Below the pieces are notes generated by a model. That model did not search any database and was not told the DNA's origin. It worked only from the letters and a program-made list of their open reading frames with translations. Source: Cyclaneusma minus (Eukaryota > Ascomycota > Leotiomycetes > Marthamycetales > Marthamycetaceae). Taken from it: a stretch of DNA of 64,000 nucleotides. Numbering within the stretch: the first letter of the stretch is position 1; each line of letters begins with the position of its first letter. The position numbers and the translations under genes are program-made. Where the stretch lies: contig JAKZHN010000017.1 of NCBI GenBank assembly GCA_037179335.1, forward strand, positions 434,001 through 498,000, written 5' to 3'. Positions 25,999 through 38,149 of the stretch are shown one piece after another.

Positions 25999-28900
25999 CA
26001 AAAATTTAATTAATTTTGCTTTTATATAATATGCCCGTATTTTTAGCTAGGGCATTTTAATTTTAAATTTGCTTAACCTAATTTGCATTAATAAATTGGC
26101 TATTTGGCTAAAAAAAAGCTATTAAATAATTTTAAATTTTAAATAAAAAAACGCTAAATTGCTTTTAATTCCTAATATTAATAATATTTTTATTGGCATT
26201 ATTAATAATAATCATATTAACAAATATATTACTGCCTTTATTATTATTTAATACGGCTTTTTAATTTGGCGTAAAAATTGTATTAATGGTATTATTGAAA
26301 TTAAACTATTTTAAATTTGGAAAAAGCTGGTTTTTAAGGTTTTTAATAAAGCTTAATATATTATAATTGGCGTCGAATTTGCAATTATTTAATTAAATAG
26401 TTATTATTTTACCAAATTATTATTTTTTAAAATAAAAACGGCTATTTTATTATAATAATTAAAAATAATTTAATAAATAAAATATATTATATATATGTTT
26501 TTATTATAAAAAATAGCCGCTGCTGTGTTTAAATAAAAATAGCAATATTTAAATATTATAAGCTAAAAGCCTTGCTTAGCTTTTTTTGATAAGCAATGCT
26601 TATTTCTTACGCATTTTTAATGCATATACCTTATAGGATGCCCGCAGGGCGCCTTTTTTAGCCCCGTGTAATATTTGCCGCCGCAAAAGAAAAGGAAAAA
26701 AAAAGGGAAAAAAAAGGGAAAAAAAGGAAAAAGCAAAAGAAAAACATTTTTTTTAAAAAAAAGAAAAAATAGCTTTATATAATTCTGCAAATAAATATAT
26801 ATTAATTATCAAAAGAATATTATTGTTTTTTAATTTGGTAATGAAGTATAAAATCCAGCTCCGTTTTAGCAAAGCTTTTATAATAAATTGGAATTGCATA
26901 GCTATTCGCAAAAGCATTTTTAAAAAGCTTTATAAAAAAAGAACTAAAATCCTATAAGCAATATAAAAATAAGTTAGATTCTTTTATATTATACCGCATT
27001 TTTAATTGTTTTCATAAAATGTTTTTTAAAAGCAATAAATTTTGTTTTAAATTAAAAACTGCTTAAACGCTATAGCCGTTTTTGGCAATTTAGCTATACC
27101 CAATAAGCATTTTATTAAATCTTTATAGGCTATAAAATTCTATATAAATTCCTTTATATTAGCATTTTATATTCCAAAAACAAAATTATTAAAATCTTTA
27201 ATTTCAAAAATATTAAATTCGAGATTCTTGCAAAAGCGGCTAAAATTATGCTTAATTAAAACAATTTTTTATATTATAGCAATTTTAAATTATGCAATAA
27301 CATTTTTGAAAAATCTATTATAGCGTTTTAATAAAAAAATCGCTGATAAAATAATTAAAGCTTTAAAAATCGCTACAAATAGCAAAGTTATTATAATAAG
27401 GCTTTAAAATTATAAAACGCAATTTTCTAAAGCTATTAAATATTTTTAAAATATAATTATAATTATTTTTCCAAATTATAATATAAAGGCTTTTCCAGCC
27501 ATTTCTTTTTTATAAACCAATATTTTAAAATTTAAAAGTAATTTAAAAAACGCAAAAATATTAAAGCCATTTTTTATAAAAAAAGCATTAATTATTATTC
27601 GCTTAATATATAGCTTTTTAAGCTTTTTTCGGGATTTTTTAATAGCTTTAGCCTAATAAATTATTAAAAAAAACTTTGCTATAAGCTTTAAATATATACC
27701 AAACACCAAAAAAATAAATATAATATTATTAGGGCCGGCAATATTATTGATAGCTTTTATAGCCATTTGAAAAACCGTTTTTTTTAAAAAAAAAATTACA
27801 AACAATTGATTTAAATTATTTAATAAAATCTTTCAAATATAATATAATAGCATTTAAATTTGCCGACGCTATTATAGGCTTTAATTAAAACTTTCTTAAT
27901 TTTAATTCCCAAAAATCCAAATTTTCTATAAAATTTAATACTAGCAAATTTTAGGCCAGCATTATAAATAATACGGTTAAATAAGCCTTAATAAATATTA
28001 ATTTAGCGATGCTAAATATTTTTCTAAATATTTTTAACATATTTGCTGCAAAAATATATAGCAATTTAAAAACTAATGGAAATATTAATAATATAAATTA
28101 TAAAATATTTATTTAGCTTTATAATATTTATTATAATATTTGTATTAAAATAATAATTTTTATAAATTTTTCTTTACACTAGCAAAAATTGCAAAATTTA
28201 ATATTTTTTTAATATAATATATTCAATATTTTTTTTAGCGCGCTTTAAAATCTTGGCCAGCTTAAAAATGCTTAAATATTCAAAATATTAATAAAGTCTT
28301 TGAAATTTAGCTTTGGTTAAATAATATTAAACGGGCTTTAAAAATAGCTTAATACTAATTAAAAGCATTCATAAATAATTAAAATTAAAATAATACTAAA
28401 TACCAAAATATTTTGGAAATTATTAAATCGGATCGTTAAGCAATTTATATTATTAATATATATTAAAAACAAAATATTAATTAAAATAATATAAAAATCA
28501 ATTAATTTTAAAAAATATAAAAACTAAAATAATACCAATAATTCCTGCAAAGCCTTAATTAAATCTAATATTATATTTATTAATATAAAAATCGTTAAAT
28601 AAAAACCATAATATTATTTATTGAAAAATTAAAAATTAATCCAAATTATTAGTAAAACCACCAGCAATACCGCTATTTGGTATAATATTTTAAAATACTT
28701 AAAATAAATATCAATTTTAAAAAAATAAACATTTTAAAAAAATTCCTAAAATCTTAATAATTAAAGGTATAAATGGCATTATCATTGCTAAGCATTATAA
28801 AAAATTTAAAATTATTAATTATTTTATCGCTTAAAATAATTATATAATTAATTTCTAAATTATTTTTAGCTTTAAAGTTCTTAATTGCTAATATATTATT

Positions 28901-31900
28901 ATTATAATTAAATAAAGCTAATATAGCTACTATTTTATGCATACCAAAAACGGCAATATTTGCAATATCTTTTAATTTTTTTATAGCCAGCTAAAAACAC
29001 AATATAAATAACTTTATTATATAAATTACCAATTTGCCTAGCTGTATTGTTTTAAATATATTAAGGCTTTTCTTATTTCTTGCTAATATGTGTTTAGATT
29101 TAATAGCCAAAAACACTATATTTAAAGCATTTGTTATTTAAATTAATGCTTTATTTAAAAAAAAGATTGGTATTAGCCTTAAAAAAACGTTGCGTTAAAA
29201 TAATTATCGATTGTAAATAATTATCGATTGTAAATAAAAACGCTATTTATAAATATATTATATTAAACCGCTTTTTTAATTTTTATACGGACTTTAATAA
29301 AAAACCAAAAATTAACGCAAAATTTTTTAAAATCTATAATCTGCTTTTCAACCGCTATTTTATACTTTAAAATTAATATATAAGCATAAAAAATCATATT
29401 ATATTTAATAATATCGTTTTAATAATTAGTAAGCAAACCTCGATTAATTTAAAAAACCTTAAAAATAAAAACCTTTAAATATTAAAGCATGGTTTTTTAA
29501 AAAATTTAAATTACTAATAATATATTTTTTAAGAAAAAAACATATATTAATTAGCTTTTAATAAATAGCATTAATTTAAAACCTTTTACGCAATTTAGCA
29601 ATAAAACTATTGAATAAAATAGCCGGATTAATTAATTAAAGAAAAACAACAAAAAGCTTCGCTTTTCAATATAATAAAAATGCATTATAATAGCAAATTT
29701 CTTAAAAGCCTATTTTTTTTATAAATATTCTTAAAAATAGCAATTTTAATATCCAAAATAAAAATAATATCACTCACGCTAAAATAAATTCTTAGTTAAA
29801 TTGCAATATTATTTCTTGAAACCAGGTCTATTTAAATTATCTTGTTTAATTTACCTTATTGCTATATAGCGTAAGGCAATTAGGATATTATTATTGCTAT
29901 TATAGCCGCAAAAGCAAAGCGGCAATATTAATATAGGCAAAAACTTCATATTTGCTACATTTAAACTAATTATTAATTATTAAAACAATTTTATAGCTTT
30001 AAAAACATTAATTTCCAATATTTGTATATATTTTAAAAAGGCAAAAAAAATTAAAATCTTTGCTAGTATATTTTAGAAAATACTAATAGTTTTTGCAATT
30101 CAGGGCGCAAAAAGATTTATTGCTTTTTTATCAGTTTTTATTTATATTATTAAAGCCTTTATTATTAAATTCCTTTTTTAAAAAAACCGATTTATTTAAA
30201 AACTCGCCCTGCAAATATATATTATTATAATTGAAATAATATATAAGCTATATTTTAATACTTTTACGCTAGCTAGTATTTTTTTCAATATATTTGATTA
30301 AACTTTTGCTTAAATTCTTTACAGCTTTCTTTTTTCCTTTTTTACCCTAAAGTTTCTATTGGTATAAAAGAATAATTATCAAAATCGGCATTTTATAAAA
30401 TTAAAATTTCAAAAGAAAAGCAAATTAGATAAAAAGCTCCGCTTTTAATTAGCTTTTCAAATAGTTAATTATATTAAATTTAAATTTAACAAGCTAAATT
30501 ACTTTAAATTTTTTACAGGTCTTTAAAAGCTTAATAGCAATATAATAGTTTTTTAAACTCCTAATATTAAGGCAATCTAAATTTTAATTAAAAATTATAA
30601 TTGGATTAAATTTCTTTTTTCCAAAAGCTTGCTTTTAAAAGCCTTATTTCCTATTGTTATATATAAAATAATTAAAACAAAATCCATTAAAAATAAATAA
30701 ATTATTTATAATTAATCAAATTTTAAAAAACAATAGGAAAACCCATTTAAAATCAAAAATCCTTTAAATAATATAGCTAAAAACGGCATTAAATAATAAT
30801 AAAAAACCCGGCTTTTTAATTATTAAATACGCCTTAGTAAAATAGATTAATAGATTTATTAAAATGCATATATTATTAAATTTAAAAATTAAAACCTATA
30901 AATTATTTGAAATCCATTTTAAAGCTATTTAATATTTTAATTATTAATATTAAAGATATATTGCAAATATATATATTAAAAATATTTTAATTTGCGGCAA
31001 ATATATAAAAGCTTATTATATGAAAAAATACCCTAAAATAAAATCGCTAAATTACGCCAATTGCAAGCGTATAAATTATTAAAACAAATTAACCCTATAT
31101 AAAATCCTAAAATCCAAGCGTAAAATAATGCGCCAGCGCTTTAAAAATAAATTTATATTTTATAGCAAAAATATAATTAAAGCTTTATTTCAATTAATTT
31201 TTTATTAAAAAAAGCCCTTTTGCAAAGGAATTAAAACAATTCCCTATTAATTTCAAATAAAATAAAAAAACGCCTAAATATACGCCGCCTTTTTGCTTTA
31301 TTCCCAAAATTCAATTTTTTTTAATTCTTTTAAAAATATTAATTAAAGCTTTTTAAGCAATTTCAACGGCTATCGCTTTTATAGCAAATATTTAACATTT
31401 TGGCTGCAAAATGCAAATATTAATAAAAATACAAAAATATTAAAAAACTCCAAATAAATATATAATAATTATTTTAAATATTATAATATAATATGCATAA
31501 ATTAATAAAAATAAGAAATTCAATCTTAAATTTAATAAATTTAGCTAAGAATTTATAAATTCTTGCTATTTAGAAGTTATAAGTTAATTTAAATATATAA
31601 GCAATTAAAAACCCCAATATTAGTAGCTTTTATACCATTTCCCGCCTAAATGTTATTTTAAAATAGCCATTTATATTAATTAAAAAATTCTAATTAATAG
31701 CTAAAAAGCCCGCCATTTTTTAATAAATTTTATATTAATAAATTTATATTTTAACTCTAAAACCATGTTTTTCAAATTTCCAAATCTATAATTTTTATAA
31801 TTTTTTAAAAATATATAAAAATAATATTACAAAATTTATTTTCTTTATTTTAAAAACCAATTTTACTAGATAACCAATAAAATATATTTTAATAATAAAA

Positions 31901-34900
31901 AGCTTTAATTTTTACTATTTATTATAAAATCCAATAAAACTATTTACCTTATATAAATATTTTTATATTTCAATAGCTATTATAAAGCAATATTTATATC
32001 GGCTTTTAACTTTTTAAATACAGTTATATTTAATATTAAAAAAGCAAAAACAATTATAAATTTTATTATATTTATTTAAAAAATAGCAAATATGCTATTG
32101 CGCTATTAAATCCGCCAAAATTTAATTCTTTTCTTCAATTACCTATTAATAAAAACTAAATTGGAGCTTTATACATTTCAAATTCCACGTTTTTTAAAAA
32201 ACAGCATAAAACAAACCAATTTAATGATTTTTAAAAAACTGCTTTTAAATTATCCGATTTTTATAAATAATTTAGCCAAATTTAATATTAAAAACAATAT
32301 TAATAATAAAAATTTTAAATTGCTAAAAATAATTAATTAATAATAGCAAAGGCAATTTTATAAACAAAGCCAAAAAAATAATATAAAATATAATAAAATC
32401 CCAAATACAACCAGGCAATTAAATACGCTAAAAACCTATAAAAAACTTTTTTTTTTTCAAAACTTTACCTATATATAAGCAAGCTAAAAAAGCCAGCAAA
32501 GAAATAAATAATAAAGCAAAGATAATTATTTAAAAAACCGGTTTTTATAAAGCCTTAATTCCCTTTAAAAGTTTAAAAAATAAATAAAAATAAAAAGCTA
32601 TATTTCCCCCAATTCCCTAAAATTCCTATTATTATAATATTAAAATCTATTTTTAATACCCAATTTCCGCAATAATTATAAAATTCTTAAAATAAAAATA
32701 TTTCCCTTATTATTTTTAGCCAATTTAATAGATTTAAATAAATATCAATACCCTTCGGAATTTTTAAAAACAATTAAAAGAATATAAATTAGGATATTAA
32801 AAAGTCCTTTCGCAAATAAAAATCCTATAGAACTATTAAATTGTCCAATATTTTATTTTATATTTAAAAAACCATATTATTAATAACTAAAACATATATT
32901 TAAAAATTATTTATAGCCTATTTAAAATAAAATTACTATTTTAATTAATTTAAAATAGGCTATATAATTGTTTTTTAAAAGCCAGGCAAAACAAAACTAT
33001 ATTATATTCGCAGTTTCTAAATTAATAGCTTTTTTAAATATTTAAAAAAAACTAATAATTAAAAAACTAGATATTTTAGCTAAGCAATATTTTTTATTTC
33101 CTTTTTAATAAATAAAAAGCAAAAGTAAAAAAAGCATTTATATAATATTAAAGCTATTAACCAGCCAAATTTATAAAATCTAAAATCAAAATCCATAATA
33201 AATAGCATTAGCTTTTAGCTTTAATATTTCGAAAATATTTAATAATATTTTTAATAAAAAACTAATTTATATTTTATATAATAAGAAAAACCCGGCGCAT
33301 TTGCAAAAATAAGTTTAAAGCTTTTTATTAAATTATAAAATTATTTTTAGCATTCATAATAAAAAATCAGAAAAATTTAAAATTAATATCGTCATTTTTT
33401 AAAAATCCCCAATTTTTTTTTAATTTTTTTTAACACATTTGCAATTTATTATATAAATTAATTACAGCTATAAGCTTTATTAATAATATTAATATATTAA
33501 TATAGAATTAATTAATTCTTGCAAATAAAAAAAAATTAATAAAAAGATTAAATTAAGCAGCAAAATACAAAGCCATATTTGCCTTTTAAAAATACAAATT
33601 TATATACTTTTTCAAGCAAATTAAATGCAAAAATATATACTATAAAATTCAAATTAATAACGGCACTATTGCTTTAAAAAATCAAATGCGTATTTTAAAT
33701 TTTTAGTTAAATTCCAAATTTAAAGAAAGGCTTTATTTTAAATATAAATTACAAAATCTTTTTTACCCAATTTTAGATAATATCCAAATTTACAAAATTA
33801 ATATAAAAAGCATTATTAAATAAAGCCTATATAATATATATAGCAATAATAAAAGCGGATATAATTTATAAAATACCAATTATATATATATTTAAAAAAA
33901 GACTTTATTAAACCAAGCTATTTATAATCGCTAATAAAGGCATTTAAAACCATTTTAACCAAATTATTAAAAATAAAAATAAAAATCGCCTTTTTTTATA
34001 TATATAAATTTATTAATTGCTAAAAGATAATACAAAATACCAGGTCGCATTTATAAAAAACTAAAAAATACCATTAAAAAAATACCCCGCTAAAAACCGG
34101 TATTAGCAGCCAAATAAAAATAACTTAAAAAACCATTATCGGATCTATTAATCAATAATTAAATTCGCTAAGCAATATAGCGCAAGGCTATTAAATTAAA
34201 TTTATTAAAAAACTTAAAATCGGCTATAATTTTGGCCAATTAAAAAAATAAAAATAAAGGCCTATTTTGTAATATAAACCAATTTATAGTTAATTAAAAA
34301 AGCAAAAACCAATTTTATTATATATAGCCAAAAAATAAAACAAATACAAAAAATTAATTTCGCTTCAATAACGCATTTTCGCTTATAATAAAAATGAAAT
34401 ATTGCTAAATTACTCCAGTCTTTTCAATATTTTCCCTAGCTTTTAATATTTTTTAACAATATAATTTAAAATAAAAAAAATCCTTTTTTTTGGCAAAATA
34501 TAAAATTCCAAATTATATATTTAAATATTGATATAAATATTTCCACCAAATAGCCAAATATATTTTAATTTAATATAATTATTATAATTTAAACCTTTTA
34601 TATATACCAAAAGCTTTATTTTACTAATTACCGAAATATAATTATTATTAAAAAAGGCTTAAAAGCCATTATTAAAAAAATACTAGGATAATTTACCCTT
34701 GCCAATCCGGTTTTAAAAATTATAAATAATAATATAAAACGCTAAAAATAATTAATAATTAAAGCCAAATAGCTATTGTTAAATCAAAAAGCTTTAAAAA
34801 AAACTATATAATAATAATAAAAAAAAGTACAGTAAAAAACAGCCGAAAAAAATTCAAATTTTAAAAAAGTATAGAATTAGAAACACTATTAGCCTTATAT

Positions 34901-36590
34901 AATACCGTATTATTATAGCCCTTATAGCTCTAATAATAAAATATAAGCCGGCTTAAATCTATTTAAAAAGCATAAAAGCTTTAAAAAAGCTCCCTGCTTT
35001 TTTTAAAATAATATAAATTATATTAAACGTTTTTAAGCAATTAAAATACCCTTTTAACGGGATCCCGATAAACGGACGCTGGTGTTTTTACCTATAATTA
35101 AATTTTCCAATATAAATAGCTTAATTTACAATTTGCGCTTAATTTGCAAATTTATTAAATAAATGAATCGGATATTAAATTCCAAAAAAATCCAAAATAT
35201 TATATAATTTAACGCTATATTTAAAATCGTTCGAATCATAAGCCTTTATAATATTGGCGACCGCTATAAACTCTTTTTTATTAAATAAAATATTAAAATT
35301 AAATTAAATAAATCCGTATTATATAATACCGTTAATATTAATAAATAATTACTTTAAAATTTAAATTAACAAATTTGTAAAAAATATTGGCAATAAAGAA
35401 TTTAACGCTAATAATAATAATATTTAAATTCGGGCTTAATATATTAGCCTTTAAAATTGCATTTGCAAATTTAGTAAATTTAAAGCTTATTTTACCTTAT
35501 ATATATAAAAGCTCGAAATTGAATTATATTAAAAATATTTTTTATTTTCGCAAATTTATAAAATCCTTATGAATAATTTAAATTTGCTAATATAAATTCC
35601 ACTTCTATAAAAAAAAATCCTAAAAATCTTTGAAATATTAAAATCTATTTTATTAAACGCATTAATTCTTTATTTATTAAAGCTATAATTTTTTAGATTT
35701 TTTAAATAAAGCTTTATTAATATAACTCCTATAATTTATAAATTGTACTCGGTATAAAATAAAAGCATTAATTTCCCTTTTAATTTAATTGCTATATAAA
35801 ATATTATATAAATTATTATGATTATATATATATATATATATATATAAATATATAAAAAATTAACTTTAATAATAAATTAATGCTAAATAGCTTTGTTTTT
35901 AAAAATAAAATAAAATCTTTAAAAACAATAAAATCTTTAAAATAAAAAAAGAATTTTTCGAATAATTTTTCGGCTTCGAAAAATCCGGAAATAATATTAG
36001 CGGCTAATTTGGCGATAATTGCTTTAAAAAAAATCTACTAATTTTTTAATTTTTAATTAGCCTTATTTTAAAAAAATTGCGAGCCAAAAAATCGGAGCTA
36101 ATAAAAAACACGCTAAAAAATTATTTTAACTATTGCTTTCTAATATAAATTAAAGGCTTAAAAAACAAAAGAAATTAGCATTAATTTTAATGCTTAATTA
36201 AAAAATTAAAAAAATCCTGGCCTAAAAATAATTTAAGGATTTCAAACTTAATTTTTTTTTTTCGAATTTTAATTGCTTTTTTGCTTTTTAATTTTTAAAT
36301 AAAGCTTATTATTTAATGCTTCAAAAGCAATAATAAGGTTTTTAATTAAAAAAATATAGTATAAAACGTTAAATCGTTTAATATTTTAAAAATAATAATT
36401 TGGCCATTTACCTTTTTAAATTATTTTTACCGATTTATATTATTTAGCAAAAAAATTAATTAATATTAAAAAAATTAAAATTTTATAATATATATATAAT
36501 AATAACTAATAGTAATAATGGTATAATTAATTATATAAAATAAAAGTCCGCCGGTAAATATAAAAATAAAATTATACCCAGGCGCTAAAA

Positions 36591-36756
36591 CCGGTGCCCA
36601 AGGCACCGGCCATTTTTAAGCTACCACTCGTAAAAAAGGTCGCAATAAATATTATATAAATACCGTAATAAAAAATATACCGTATAAATACCATGCTTTA
36701 TAATATTTATACGGTATTTATACGATACGTAAAAACCCCTCCTTTCCGCTAAAATA
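36591..36756. mobile_element. Degenerate transposon terminus with palindrome, TA target site
   Basis: The segment begins with a GC-rich hairpin (36591-36609; 8-bp arms CCGGTGCC/GGCACCGG with a 3-nt loop). It carries ATACCGTATAAATACC in one orientation and TATTTATACGGTATTTATAC in the other, and ends CCTTTCCGCTAAAA/TA (36755-36756). The last part aligns with the terminus at 3590-3655; the terminal GG there is AA here, as expected from C-to-T mutation on the opposite strand. No partner end was identified. Confidence 0.5.
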
Positions 36757-37299
36757 ACCTAATATTTTCTATTTTATATAGCGATTATAAATTAAAATTT
36801 ATAAGCTATTTGTATTTTAGCCCTCGTTATTTAACCGTTTTACCTAGGTATTTAAATGAATTTACAATTGTCGAAAACCGTAAAAACCTTATAAAACTTT
36901 TTAAATTGCTTTAAGCGTTTGAAAATTAAAACCTTGAAAATTATCCAATATTTAAAAACCAATAAAAATAAAAAAAACCGTATAAAAAATTCACGAGACC
37001 CGGTTTTAAATTTTAAATTTTGTAAACCGTTTGGATAATAACGAGTTATAGGGTTGAAAAAAACCCGTTTTTTGCATTTTAAACCGTTTTAACCGTTCCA
37101 ATTTAATTATTTTAAAATATTACCTAGGTAGGTAGCTTAATAGTATAATAAAAAAAAACAAAGGAAAAAAACAATAGTGCGTGGGTTAGGTTTAAACCCC
37201 GGTAAAGCCGGTTGATTTTTGCAATTTTAATTAAAAAATCCGTATTGTATGGTAAAATAATCGTATCGTATTGGAAAGCCTTACCGAATTTAGACAGTA

Positions 37300-37375
37300 T
37301 TTTTAATTATGCGGTACGGTGGTACAAATACGGTAGCTATGCGGTATTTTAAAACCCCCCCATTCCGTTAAGGTA
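37300..37375. mobile_element. Transposon right terminus at the AT-block edge, TA target site
   Basis: GCGGTACGG and ATACGGTAG units precede a C-run, then CATTCCGTTAAGG and TA (37374-37375), after which the sequence becomes gene-island DNA. It has the same order and near-identical terminal bases as the terminus at 3590-3655. Its left end was not found. Confidence 0.5.
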
Positions 37376-37860
37376 CCTAGGTCCATTGGTTCAACTTGCT
37401 GGGAACAGCTTGAGTGGGAGTACCTCTACCTAAGGTACCTAGGTAGGTACTGAGAACAGTGAGAATAGAAGAAATTAGGTAGGTATTGAAGACGGTTCAA
37501 GCTACCTACCTTACCGACAGTGCTTCAAGTTACTGAGAATAGCTCCAGCTACCGAGAACAGGAATCTTCGCTGAGAATAGGATAGTCAACGACAACATTT
37601 CAAGCTACCGAGAATAGTTCAAGTCAATGAGAAAAGAGTAATTGGTATCAGAAGTGGTTCAGGCTACCGAGAAAAGTTCAGGTTAGTGAGAACAATTCGA
37701 TTTATGAGGAGCAAGTTCTGCCAGCTCACGTCCCAGGTGTCGAGTGACAGATGTCTTGTGGTTCCCCAGCTCGTCTGGTATACTAGAGGTACGGCATAAT
37801 TGTGTTAGTTCCAGTAACTCTTCAGAGACGGTGAATCAGTAGGTAGGTACCTAGGTAGTC
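37376..37860. repeat. CCTAGG/GGTACC motif cluster and degenerate tandem repeat
   Basis: At the flanks are GGTACCTAGGTAGGTACC palindromic motifs (about 37373-37450 and 37840-37858). Between them, about 37400-37700, is a degenerate tandem array of 20-30-bp units of the form TTCAAGCTACCGAGAATAG. Recognisable copies lie near 37500, 37522, 37546, 37600, 37618, 37657 and 37677. No gene is present. It lies downstream of the transcription-factor gene. Confidence 0.6.
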
Positions 37861-38149
37861 ACTGTGAAGAACCGTGTAAGGTGACCATGATCAAGAGCTC
37901 GAACCCTGTATAGCGATATGGAAGTCATGCACACCCGACGGGCAGTCATGACAGCAACCCTCCCTCAAACATCCACAAAAAATATATACAGCCCGAAGTT
38001 CCCGTCCCAAATCAAGCCACTAGTCATCAAGCAACTGTCAGTATACCTCGCCGCTCCCGCCTGTGAAGCTCCATCCCCTGTCAAAGGAATACCATCGTCC
38101 AATGGTAGAAATCGCCGCCTCGTGCAGCAAATGTCAGCAAAACCTTCCA

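Larger units (their letters stand above)
19134..26592. mobile_element. Possible RIP-destroyed LTR retrotransposon (direct repeats 7.3 kb apart)
   Basis: About 150 bp near 19134-19292 recurs in the same orientation near 26447-26592. The best-conserved part contains AAAAAATAGCCGCTGC, then TTTAAATAAAAATAGCAA, then ATTTAAATATTATA and GCTAAAAGCCTTG, ending in TTAGCTTTTTT, after which the copies diverge. Direct repeats 7.3 kb apart in destroyed repeat DNA fit the two LTRs of a retrotransposon. No primer-binding site, polypurine tract or reverse transcriptase motif can be recognised, so the class is an inference. Two independent copies of a short repeat would look the same. Confidence 0.4.
18191..36590. 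other. 18-kb AT-rich gene-free block (RIP-like)
   Basis: There are no coding frames beyond about 60 codons. Simple repeats are frequent. Composition is strand-asymmetric in parts: from about 26.8 to 36.5 kb the + strand has clearly more A and C than T and G. A GC-richer relic is seen at 26635-26700. The probable origin is several nested transposons destroyed by repeat-induced mutation. Parts that can be described are listed separately. Confidence 0.8.

Noticed and set aside
24519..35572. Short frames of about 60 codons in the AT block
   Set aside because: Lys/Ile/Asn/Phe-rich chance frames in AT-rich DNA.
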